The notes under the pieces: model-generated
Seen by the model: the letters and a program-made list of their open reading frames with translations, nothing else
Told to the model about the DNA's origin: nothing
Database searches by the model: none
Shown: positions 33,015 through 41,383 of the stretch, piece by piece
Layout: each line of letters starts with the position of its first letter
Numbering within the stretch: position 1 is the stretch's first letter
From: Halorussus salinisoli
GTDB taxonomy: Archaea > Halobacteriota > Halobacteria > Halobacteriales > Haladaptataceae
Direction of reading: 5' to 3'
NCBI GenBank assembly: GCA_005239435.1
Contig: ML241305.1
Location: forward strand, 331,279 to 395,278
Length of the DNA: 64,000 bases
Translations under genes and position numbers: made by a program

Positions 33015-34892
33015 ATGCCATGTAGGCACACAAATCGGAATCGAAATTCGGACGACTCCCGTGGGCTTGACCGCCGGGAATTCCTCAAATCGGCACTCAC
33101 AATCGGTGGAGCCGGTGCACTGACCACCGCCATGAATCTGTATGGACTGTCGGACGACGCCGCAGCCGTATCCGGAGACCATGACGAGTCCGGCCCCATT
33201 ACGATTGTTGAACGAAATAACCGCCAGCACGCATGGGACGACTTCATCCTCGAGGACGACGAACACGGCCTCGCACCGCCTCGCCATCACCTGCTCCTCT
33301 GTCTCGATTATCGCAAACCGGGACAGCCGACATCGGACGACCGGCAGGCCGTTGCCGGCGCACTTGGCCACCTCGAAGCCGCCTTCGAGTGGAGCAATCG
33401 GGGCCTGCTGTTCACCATCGGTTACGCGCCGGGATACTTCGACCGGTTCGACGAACCGCTTCCACCTGGAATTGACCTCCGGCCCGCTGATGAGGTCATC
33501 GACGCCATCAAAGTGGGGGATGAAGACCCGACACCCGAACCCTACGAGATCATAATGCATCTCAGCAGTAACAACGCCGTCCATCTATTGGCCGCCGAAG
33601 AAGCGCTGTGGGGCTTTCCCGGCCAGGACCGGGACCATCTTAACGGCGTCCACATCGAACATACGTTCGAGGGCATCTTCGAAAAGCCGACGACCTTCCC
33701 AGGTCGCCGGACTGGATTTGTGGGGGCGAGCCTTCCAAAACAAGAGATACACGATACTGTTGACGAAGACCTCGGCGACGCGATCCACGGGGATGCACCG
33801 CTGTCGATGGGTTTCGAATCCGGACTCGACGACAACCTGCCGGACGAAACAGCAGTCTCCTTGGTACACGACCAGACGCTCAGCGGAGACTTCGAACAGC
33901 CCGGCGTGTTCGCCCAGGGCACCATCGAACACGTCTCGAAACTGGACCTCGACCTTGACGGATGGTACGACCAGACGAAAGAAGAGCGCATCCACCGGAT
34001 GTTCAGCCCGCATCACACCGAGTCGGACGTCGGCGAGGTCGGTGAGGAGCTTGGTTCGACTAGCGGCACCGACGAAATGCCAATGCGCGACCACCGGGCC
34101 GACGACGCCATCGCCCGGCATACCCAGGAGGACGCCGAGGAACAGGGGTTGGTCGGCCACGCCCAGAAACTCGCCCGTGCCCGGTTCGACGTGGATCTCC
34201 GGCAAACGGACGCCGAACGTGACCCGACGCGCTCGCTCGATACCACGATCCTGCGCCGTGACTTCGACACGACCGACCAGCAACAGCCCGGCCTTCACTT
34301 CGTCGCCCTCATGCGCTTTAATGGGTATATGGTGTACACACGCCGGGCAATGAACGGCGTCAGGTTCGACTCGGAGACCGAGCTGCCATCTGAACCAGGC
34401 GAGCTTGAGGGAACACGGATCACTCACGAGGACGTTGAGCTCCCTATCGAAGACGACGGGTTCCTTGCGTTCATCACTGCCCAGCGCCGCGGGAACTATC
34501 TCGTACCGCCACTTGAACTGCGCGCATTGCCGCCTGCGCGGGCGCTCCGCCTCGACATCGACATGGACATCACGCGTCTTACGTCACTTAGCGAGGGACG
34601 AATTCCGGTGGTGATCCGCCGGACCGAGGCGTTCGACCCGAAGACCGAGCTGGATCTGGAGACGGTCCGGTTCGGGCCGCCTGCCGTCGTCGATCAGGGC
34701 GGGGGTGCGACGCCAGTTGATGCGGGCCCCGTGAATGAGGACATGATCGAGACCGCCGATCTCCTCCTTGAGTTCGAGGCGGCCGATGCGGGCTTCGACA
34801 ACCAGAGCACGGAGAGTCGACTCTTTGGGAAAACGAATGAGGGGTATCCCGTGCAGAGCACTGCTGAGATGGTTGTCGATCTCGGGGAGTAA
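33015..34892 (+). CDS. Secreted Tat-signal protein, DUF7405-like (Dyp-peroxidase-related fold suspected)
   Basis: A 625-residue protein with a twin-arginine signal (GLDRREFLKSALTIGGAGAL). The following domain has NRQHAWDDFILEDDEHGLAP, PPRHHLLLCLDY, WSNRGLLFTIGYAPGYFDRF and the histidine-containing block LSSNNAVHLLAAEEALWG. I associate this pattern with haloarchaeal DUF7405 proteins, distantly similar to dye-decolorizing peroxidases. The last ~110 residues look like a separate extracellular domain: SEGRIPVVIRRTEAFDPKT, LDLETVRFGPP, then FGKTNEGYPVQSTAEMVVDL. Codon choice includes more A/T-ending codons than neighbours. It stands alone. Confidence 0.78.
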   Translation: MPCRHTNRNRNSDDSRGLDRREFLKSALTIGGAGALTTAMNLYGLSDDAAAVSGDHDESGPITIVERNNRQHAWDDFILEDDEHGLAPPRHHLLLCLDYRKPGQPTSDDRQAVAGALGHLEAAFEWSNRGLLFTIGYAPGYFDRFDEPLPPGIDLRPADEVIDAIKVGDEDPTPEPYEIIMHLSSNNAVHLLAAEEALWGFPGQDRDHLNGVHIEHTFEGIFEKPTTFPGRRTGFVGASLPKQEIHDTVDEDLGDAIHGDAPLSMGFESGLDDNLPDETAVSLVHDQTLSGDFEQPGVFAQGTIEHVSKLDLDLDGWYDQTKEERIHRMFSPHHTESDVGEVGEELGSTSGTDEMPMRDHRADDAIARHTQEDAEEQGLVGHAQKLARARFDVDLRQTDAERDPTRSLDTTILRRDFDTTDQQQPGLHFVALMRFNGYMVYTRRAMNGVRFDSETELPSEPGELEGTRITHEDVELPIEDDGFLAFITAQRRGNYLVPPLELRALPPARALRLDIDMDITRLTSLSEGRIPVVIRRTEAFDPKTELDLETVRFGPPAVVDQGGGATPVDAGPVNEDMIETADLLLEFEAADAGFDNQSTESRLFGKTNEGYPVQSTAEMVVDLGE

Positions 34893-34993
34893 GCGACCAA
34901 TCTGTGGACTCACTGAGTCCTCTGATGGCTGACAACACCATCGGCCTGCCGCTGCTCCTGCTTTAACATAACATTTTACCCACGTTGGGGGGT

Positions 34994-35542
34994 TTACTGA
35001 CTCGATTTTACCTTATCACCGAACTTCTCGCGCACCTTCTGGACCTTCGGTTCGGCCTGAATCGAGCAGTACTGGTCGTTCGGATTCTTCTCGTAGTAGT
35101 CCTGGTGGTACTCCTCGGCCTCGTAGAACGTCTCCAGCGGTTCGACCTCGGTGACGATGTCGTCGCCGTCGTAGGCACCCTCGGCGTCCAACTCGCGGAG
35201 GAACTGCTGGGCGACCTCCTTCTGTCGGTCGTCGTGGTAGAAGATGGCCGACCGGTACTGGGTGCCCACGTCGGGGCCTTGCCGGTTGAGTTGGGTCGGG
35301 TCGTGGACCGTGAAGAACACCTTCAGCACGTCCTCGTAGCTCAGCACGTCGGTGTCGTACTCGACCTGTACCACCTCGGCGTGGCCGGTGTCGCCCGAGC
35401 AGACTTCCTCGTAGGTGGGGTCCTCGACGTGGCCGCCCGCGTACCCGGACGTGACCTCGTGCACGCCGTCGAGTTCCTTGAACGCCGCTTCGGTACACCA
35501 GAAGCACCCGCCGCCAAACGTTGCCTTGGCTGATTCAGTCAT
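34994..35542 (-). CDS. msrA: Peptide-methionine (S)-S-oxide reductase MsrA
   Basis: A 182-residue enzyme with the catalytic motif GGCFWCTEAAF (nucleophilic Cys in GCFW). Family features include VTSGYAGGHVEDPTYEEVCS, GHAEVVQVEYD, FFTVHDPTQLNRQGPDVGTQ and YHQDYYEKNP. It repairs oxidised methionine in the cytoplasm. The ATG at 35542 is preferred to a GTG one codon earlier. A resolving Cys may be the YCSIQ cysteine near the end. Confidence 0.96.
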   Translation of the reverse strand: MTESAKATFGGGCFWCTEAAFKELDGVHEVTSGYAGGHVEDPTYEEVCSGDTGHAEVVQVEYDTDVLSYEDVLKVFFTVHDPTQLNRQGPDVGTQYRSAIFYHDDRQKEVAQQFLRELDAEGAYDGDDIVTEVEPLETFYEAEEYHQDYYEKNPNDQYCSIQAEPKVQKVREKFGDKVKSSQ

Positions 35543-35842
35543 CACTAATTGATTAGCAATCGCGGCCTATGTATGTGACGTACGGTCAAACGCGGTCGAC
35601 CGATCACACCTCGTTCTGGCTTCGCTGAAACCGTCGACCTCTGATAGAATCGAGTCGCCTGTGCGAGATACAACGCGTAGACCGAACGAGACGTATTTCT
35701 CGTCTCAAATATACTTGCGAACTTATCTCCCTCATAATGCGTACAATATCTTTTTCCCCGTCGAGTCGCTGTCTCCGTACACTAATGAACGAGCGAAGTT
35801 GTGGTCGAGTGTCGCGGTCTCACGGTACAGAGGAGGGGCTAC

Positions 35843-38800
35843 ATGAGTGAGCGTGCATCTCCGATCACCGCGGGAGGCGAGCCAGTAACGCTCGAGACCG
35901 GTCTCGAGGCGCTCCAGTCGAGTCCGGAGTTTAACGGGCCTGTCGAGTCGCTCGACGGGCACGACTGCAACAATCACTTCGCACACATCTACGAGACGAG
36001 CGAGGAGAAGTTCACCTCCGCCGTCCCGTTCGTCCGCCACGGGCTCGAAGGGGACGAGCGCGTCATGTACGTCGTCGACGAGAGCAGTGAAGCAGAGGTG
36101 AAGACGGCGCTACACGACGGGGGCGTCGACATCGACGCCGCGCTCGACACCGGACAGCTCTCGTTCCACACCGTCCAGGACACGTACCTCCGGAACGGGT
36201 CGTTCGACCCCGACGAGATGATCGACTTCTACGACGACACCGTCACAGAGGCCACTGCAGAGTACGAGGCCCTACGGATCGTCGCCGAAACGACGTGGCT
36301 CCGAGACGACGCCACGACGGTCGAGCAGTTCATGGAGTACGAGTCGAAGGTGAACGACCTCTTCGCCGGCGAAGATTGCCTCGCGCTCTGTCAGTACGAC
36401 CGAAACGGATTCCCGCCGGAGATCGTCCGGAACATCGTCCAGACGCATCCCCACCTCATCTACGACGGTGTGGCCTGCCACAACTTCTACTACACGCCGC
36501 CCGAGGAGTTCTTCGGCCCCGACGAACCCACCCGCGAGAACGAGCGGATGCTCCGGACGCTCCGCGACCGAACCGTGGCGAAGACCGAACTCCAGCGGCG
36601 CGAACGGTTCCTGGAGGACCTCCACGAGACCACGTCTGCCACCGACCGCGGGTTCGACGAAAAGCTTCAGGCCGTCTTCGAACTCGGCTGTGAGTGGTTC
36701 GACCTCGACCTCGGGGGGTTGGCCAAGGTCGACCCAGACAGCGACCGATGGGAGGTCGAAGCGGTCAGCGCCGACCACGGCCACCTCGTTCCCGGGGCGC
36801 AGGTCGACCTCTCGGAGACCTACTGCCGAGTCACCGTCGCCTCTGACGGGGGCGGCGCCGTCGCCGAACCGGTCGAGATCACCGACCCCATCGACAGCGG
36901 GTTCGAGAACGCGGCCTGTTTCACCGAGTTCGGCGTGCAGGCGTATCTCGGCACCCGCATCCCCGTCGACGGCGGCCACGACCGGACGTTCTTCTTCGTC
37001 GCCGAGGAGTCGCGTGACGACCCGATCACCGATGAAGAACGCACGTTCCACCGGCTGATGGCCCAGTGGGTGGGGTACGAACTCCAGCACCGCAAGCGCG
37101 AGCAGTTCTTGCGCGGGGGCTACGAGATAACGTCCGACCCCGCGCTGTCCTTCGAGGAAAAGTTGCAGTCGCTGTTCGAGTTGGGGTGCGAGCAGTTCGG
37201 CCTCGAACTCGGTGCGATGGCCACAGTCGACCCCGACGACGACCTGTTCGAAGTCGAATACGTGAGCGACGACCACGAGCACTTCGAGCCCGACCTCGCG
37301 CTCCCGCTGTCGGAGACGTACTGTACAGCGGCCACCGACGCCGGCGGAGTGGGGAGCGTGAACGACCCCGTCGAGGCCGGGTACGACGACAGCTACGTCC
37401 ACGACGAGTTCGGCATCAAAGCGTATCTCGGCACGTACATCGAAGTCGAGGGCGACCTCAACCGGACGTTCTTCTTCGTCTCCGAGAACCCGCGCGACAA
37501 AGCGTTCTCGGACGACGAGCGAACCTTCCAACGGCTGCTGGGTCAGTGGGTGAAGTACGAACTGGAGCGCCAGCAACGCGAACGCTTCCTTCGGGAGAGC
37601 TATCAGATTACGTCCAATCCCGACCTATCGTTCGAGACGAAACTCGAGCAACTGCTCGAGTTGGGACGCGAACGGTTCGATCTCGAAATGGCAGGGCTGA
37701 ACCACCTCCCGTCGTGGGACGGACCGTTCCGTCTGGAGCAGGGGCTCGGCCTCGGCGTCGACGGCGACGAGGAACTCTGGACGGACCCGGGCTACGGCCG
37801 TTTCTGCCGACAGACCATCGAGCAGGAGGAGCCGGTCAGTATGCCGGACGTCACCGGTACCGACTGGGTCGAAGACACCATTCATCGAGAGTTCGGCCTG
37901 ACGAGCTACCTCGGTACCAAGGTCACGAGCGGGGCCACGCCGTACGGCACGCTCTGGTTCGGGAGTACGGAGCAACGCGACCGCCCGTTCTCGGACACCG
38001 AGCGCACGTTCATCGAGTTGATGGGTCAATGGGTGAGCTACGAGATCGAGCGCCGCGAACACAACGAAGACAAGCGGGAACTGTACGAGGTCACCGCCGA
38101 CACCGAACTCGGGACCGACGAGAAAATCGCGGAGTTGTTGGAGCTAGGGTGCGAGCGCCTCGACCTTCCCGTGGGGATGCTAACCCGAAACCACGGCGAG
38201 GAGTTCGAGATCGAGCAGATGCACGGCACCCACCCCGATCTCGGCGAGGGGACGCGCACTCCGCCGATGACGGACAACTACTGCCGCCAGGTCGTCGATA
38301 CCGGTGACCCGATCAGCGTCGCCGACGCCGAGGCGGCCGGATGGGACGGAGACGCCCTCTACCACGAGTTCGGCCTCGAATGTTACGCCGGGGTGCAACT
38401 GACCGTCGGCGACGAGCCCTACGGCACCATCTGCTTCACGGACCTCTCACCTCGGGACGTGGAGTTCACCGAGGCCGAGCAGACGTTCCTTGACCTGATG
38501 GGCCAGTGCGTGAGTTACGAACTCGAACGCAACCACCGCGAGGACCAACTCCAGGGGAAGAACAACCGACTGGAGAGCTTCGCCAGCCTACTTGCCCACG
38601 AACTCCGGAATCCCGTCACTATCGGCCAGATATACAGCCAACAACTCCCGGCCGAGACGGACGTAGAGGCGGTCGAGTACGTCACGGAGGCGTTCGACCG
38701 AATCGAGAACATGGTCGACGTCATGTTGGTGTTGACCCGGGGCCGCGAGGCGGTCGACACGTGCACCCCGGTCGAACTCGTGGGGGCCGCCCGCGGGGCG

Positions 38801-39172
38801 TGGGACGAACTGGACGCTCCCGACGCGACGCTCGAGGTGACGGTCGATCACACGATACACGCCGACGAGACCTACGTCCGGCACCTGTTCCGGAACCTCC
38901 TCGAAAACGCGGTCGAGCACGGCGGACGTGACGTCACGGTCACGGTCGGAGACCTCCCTGACGGATTCTACGTGGCCGACGATGGGGTGGGCATCCCGGC
39001 CGACGAGCGCGACGCGGTCTTCGACGAAGGGTACACGACGGCCGCGGAGAACGGCGGGACCGGGCTCGGGCTGGCGTTCGTCCAGGAGCTCGCCGAAGTG
39101 TACGAGTGGGACTGTGCGGTAACCGAGAGCGCGGCCGGTGGAGCGCGGTTCGAGTTCCGGAACGTTACTTGA
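35843..39172 (+). CDS. MEDS-4xGAF sensor histidine kinase
   Basis: An 1109-residue soluble kinase. The N-terminal ~200 residues form a MEDS/DcmR-type sensory domain (CNNHFAHIYETSEEKFTSAV, ERVMYVVDES). Four GAF-type units follow in tandem, each opening with a FDEKL..(V/L)FELGCE.F pattern, with a middle SETYCR/C.A block, and closing with FG...YLGT and a W/CV.YELER helix. The kinase core has the phospho-His in LLAHELRNPVTI, N-box FRNLLENAVEHGG, DDGVGIP and GGTGLGLAF. There is no transmembrane segment and no receiver domain. AGGAGG at 35831-35836 supports the ATG at 35843. The signal is unknown. Confidence 0.92.
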   Translation: MSERASPITAGGEPVTLETGLEALQSSPEFNGPVESLDGHDCNNHFAHIYETSEEKFTSAVPFVRHGLEGDERVMYVVDESSEAEVKTALHDGGVDIDAALDTGQLSFHTVQDTYLRNGSFDPDEMIDFYDDTVTEATAEYEALRIVAETTWLRDDATTVEQFMEYESKVNDLFAGEDCLALCQYDRNGFPPEIVRNIVQTHPHLIYDGVACHNFYYTPPEEFFGPDEPTRENERMLRTLRDRTVAKTELQRRERFLEDLHETTSATDRGFDEKLQAVFELGCEWFDLDLGGLAKVDPDSDRWEVEAVSADHGHLVPGAQVDLSETYCRVTVASDGGGAVAEPVEITDPIDSGFENAACFTEFGVQAYLGTRIPVDGGHDRTFFFVAEESRDDPITDEERTFHRLMAQWVGYELQHRKREQFLRGGYEITSDPALSFEEKLQSLFELGCEQFGLELGAMATVDPDDDLFEVEYVSDDHEHFEPDLALPLSETYCTAATDAGGVGSVNDPVEAGYDDSYVHDEFGIKAYLGTYIEVEGDLNRTFFFVSENPRDKAFSDDERTFQRLLGQWVKYELERQQRERFLRESYQITSNPDLSFETKLEQLLELGRERFDLEMAGLNHLPSWDGPFRLEQGLGLGVDGDEELWTDPGYGRFCRQTIEQEEPVSMPDVTGTDWVEDTIHREFGLTSYLGTKVTSGATPYGTLWFGSTEQRDRPFSDTERTFIELMGQWVSYEIERREHNEDKRELYEVTADTELGTDEKIAELLELGCERLDLPVGMLTRNHGEEFEIEQMHGTHPDLGEGTRTPPMTDNYCRQVVDTGDPISVADAEAAGWDGDALYHEFGLECYAGVQLTVGDEPYGTICFTDLSPRDVEFTEAEQTFLDLMGQCVSYELERNHREDQLQGKNNRLESFASLLAHELRNPVTIGQIYSQQLPAETDVEAVEYVTEAFDRIENMVDVMLVLTRGREAVDTCTPVELVGAARGAWDELDAPDATLEVTVDHTIHADETYVRHLFRNLLENAVEHGGRDVTVTVGDLPDGFYVADDGVGIPADERDAVFDEGYTTAAENGGTGLGLAFVQELAEVYEWDCAVTESAAGGARFEFRNVT

Positions 39173-39520
39173 ACGTAGTGTCACCTCGCGGTGGTACCGT
39201 TCTCTCGGTCGGGATTTTCCAGCGGCTCGGGATAACCGTAGAGCGTGAATGACGGACGCGTCCGTCGAGTCTGCGTTCGCGTCGCTCACCGGACGACGTC
39301 ACACTCGTTTGCTCGCGGTTTCACCGCTCGCTCGGTTGGCGCGGCGTAAGAGCGCCGCGCCAGCGCGCGCCGACGTTTTCCGATACATCTATTTCTCTAT
39401 GTTATGGAATCATATGTGTACTAAATAGGCATAAATAACCGTGTCTTAGAAATATAAATATTTCCACAATACGAGCGACACACCCCTTAAGGCGACGGAG
39501 GACCGAGAACTCACCAACCC
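39173..39520. other. 348-bp spacer with hairpin and AT-rich promoter
   Basis: No gene was seen. The left half is GC-rich with a perfect 9-bp hairpin at 39338-39361. The right half (39380-39475) is strongly A/T-rich with TAAATAGGCATAAATAACC and ATATAAATATTTCC, giving several candidate TATA elements for the helicase gene. Its own start is a GTG with CCTTAAGG near 39485 about 35 nt upstream. Confidence 0.55.
39338..39361. terminator. GC hairpin after the sensor kinase gene
   Basis: GGCGCGGCG-TAAGAG-CGCCGCGCC is a perfect 9-bp stem with a 6-base loop, 166 bp after the kinase stop. A T-rich tract follows only at a distance (CGTTTTCC). Archaeal termination depends mainly on T-tracts, so a terminator role is only a suggestion. 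Confidence 0.35.
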
Positions 39521-40876
39521 GTGGCCGACGTGACGCTCACCTTCGAGGAGGGGACCATCCGAGTCGAAACGGACCTCGACGCCGAACCGACCCTCGACCT
39601 CCCGCACACCGAGACCGACGTCCGGTCGAAGACCCGGCGAGCGCCCGCGTTCCGGTACGCCGCCCTGCGCGAGTATCTGGACGACCGGGACGTCTCCTGC
39701 GCCGATTCGGTCCTCGATGCGCCCGAGTTGCCCGACCTCGCCTCGTCCTACGAACTCCGGGCGTACCAGCGAGACGCGCTCTCGGCGTGGGAGGAGGCGG
39801 GTCGCCGGGGCGTCCTCGAACTCCCGACCGGGAGCGGCAAGACCGTCATCGGCCTGAAGGCCATCGAGGACCTCCGGACCGCGACCATCGTGGTCGTCCC
39901 GACCATCGACCTGCTGGAGCAGTGGCGGCGCGAGTTGGAATCGGAGTTCGGCGTTCCGGTCGGCCAGTTGGGCGGCGGGGAGCAGAACGTCGAAGCTCTC
40001 ACCGTCTCGACCTACGACTCGGCCTACCTCCGGGCCGACGGGTTGGGCGACCGGTTCGGTCTCGCCATCTTCGACGAGGTCCACCACCTCGGCGGCGAGG
40101 GCTACCGGGACATCGCCCGACTCCTCGCCGCGCCCGCCCGCATGGGCCTGACCGCGACGTTCGAGCGCCCGGACGGCGCGCACGAGGTGGTCGCGGACCT
40201 CGTTGGCGACCGTGTCTACGCCATCGACCCCGACGAACTCGCGGGCGACCACCTCGCGCCCTACGACATCAAGCGCCTCGAAGTCGAACTGACCGACGAC
40301 GAACGCGAGCGCTACGAGGAAGCCAACGAGGTGTTCACCGACTACCTCGTCCGGTCGAACATCCGGATGCAGAGCGGGAGCGACTACCAGGAACTCGTCA
40401 AACGCTCCGGATCCGACCCCGAGGCCCGCGAGGCACTGCTGGCCAAGCAACGGGCCCGCGAGGTGATGATGAACAGCGACGCGAAGGTCGAGGCCCTCGA
40501 ATCCATCCTCGCGGACCACCGCGACGACCGGGTCATCGTCTTCACCGCGCACAACGACCTCGTGTATCGCCTCTCGGAGCGATTCCTCCTCCCGGCAGTG
40601 ACCCACCAGACCGGCGCGGCCGAGCGGCGCGAGATTCTGAGCAAGTTCCGCGACGGCGACTACTCCCGCATCGTGACCTCGAACGTGCTGGACGAGGGCG
40701 TGGACGTGCCCGACGCCAACGTCGCGGTCGTCCTCTCGGGGAGCGGGAGCGAACGCGAGTTCACGCAGCGACTCGGCCGCATCCTCCGCCCGAAATCCGA
40801 CGGGCGGCCCGCCCTGCTCTACGAGGTCGTCAGCGCCGAGACCGCCGAAGAGCGCGTGGCCGAGCGCAGGCGGTAG
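39521..40876 (+). CDS. XPB/Rad25-like DNA repair helicase
   Basis: A 451-residue superfamily 2 helicase of the short archaeal XPB type. An N-terminal damage-recognition-like part (TFEEGTIRVETDLDAEPTLDL) precedes the motor: Walker A LELPTGSGKTVIGLKAIEDL, DEVHH (motif II), GLTATFERPDG, then HQTGAAERREILSKFRDGDY and QRLGRILRPKSDGRP (motif VI). XPB opens DNA in nucleotide-excision-type repair, and its nuclease partner Bax1 is encoded 508 bp downstream. The start is GTG at 39521. Confidence 0.92.
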   Translation: MADVTLTFEEGTIRVETDLDAEPTLDLPHTETDVRSKTRRAPAFRYAALREYLDDRDVSCADSVLDAPELPDLASSYELRAYQRDALSAWEEAGRRGVLELPTGSGKTVIGLKAIEDLRTATIVVVPTIDLLEQWRRELESEFGVPVGQLGGGEQNVEALTVSTYDSAYLRADGLGDRFGLAIFDEVHHLGGEGYRDIARLLAAPARMGLTATFERPDGAHEVVADLVGDRVYAIDPDELAGDHLAPYDIKRLEVELTDDERERYEEANEVFTDYLVRSNIRMQSGSDYQELVKRSGSDPEAREALLAKQRAREVMMNSDAKVEALESILADHRDDRVIVFTAHNDLVYRLSERFLLPAVTHQTGAAERREILSKFRDGDYSRIVTSNVLDEGVDVPDANVAVVLSGSGSEREFTQRLGRILRPKSDGRPALLYEVVSAETAEERVAERRR

Positions 40877-40892
40877 CGAGACCGTCGCTCCG

Positions 40893-41306
40893 TCAGGTCC
40901 GGAAGTCCACGTCGATGTTGCCCTTCCGCGCGAACTGGTCGTAGCCGATATCGAACGCCAGCGTGACGGTCTTCGACTCTCCCGCGGGCACGGTCACGTC
41001 CCGCGACTTGCGGGCCGACACCGTGTCGTCGTCATCGTCGTCGGTCCCGGTCTCGCTGGTCCGCTCGCTGGCGGTCACGGACACGTAGACGTTGCCTGTC
41101 CCCTCCGCGTCGCCCGAGTTTTTCACCGTCACCGAGACGACGAGGTTGCCCGACTCGCCCTCTCGAAAGTCGAAACTCTCCTTGGAGAGCGCTCCCGACT
41201 GTTCCGACCCCGAGTCCCCGCTTCCCCCGGAACAACCAGCCAGCGTCCCGAGGCTCGCGGTCGCCCCGACAGCCAGACAGTTCCGGAGTGCGTCGCGTCT
41301 GTGCAT
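40893..41306 (-). CDS. Small secreted lipoprotein, unknown
   Basis: A 137-residue protein with a basic start and lipobox (MHRRDALRNCLAVGATASLG then TLAGCSGG). The mature part is an Ig-like/CARDB-type beta domain: GNLVVSVTVKNSGDAEGTGN, an acidic DDDDDD loop, and DVTVPAGESKTVTLAFDIG. Such domains mediate extracellular binding. It is inserted in antisense orientation between the XPB and Bax1 genes, which are usually adjacent. The ATG at 41306 is chosen because the signal peptide starts there. Confidence 0.8.
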   Translation of the reverse strand: MHRRDALRNCLAVGATASLGTLAGCSGGSGDSGSEQSGALSKESFDFREGESGNLVVSVTVKNSGDAEGTGNVYVSVTASERTSETGTDDDDDDTVSARKSRDVTVPAGESKTVTLAFDIGYDQFARKGNIDVDFRT

Positions 41307-41383
41307 AGCCGAGTGTCCCAGTCCAGCGGAATGAGTCTTCTGTCTTCCGACGATTTTTGTACGCGCCACCCCGACGTACCGGT

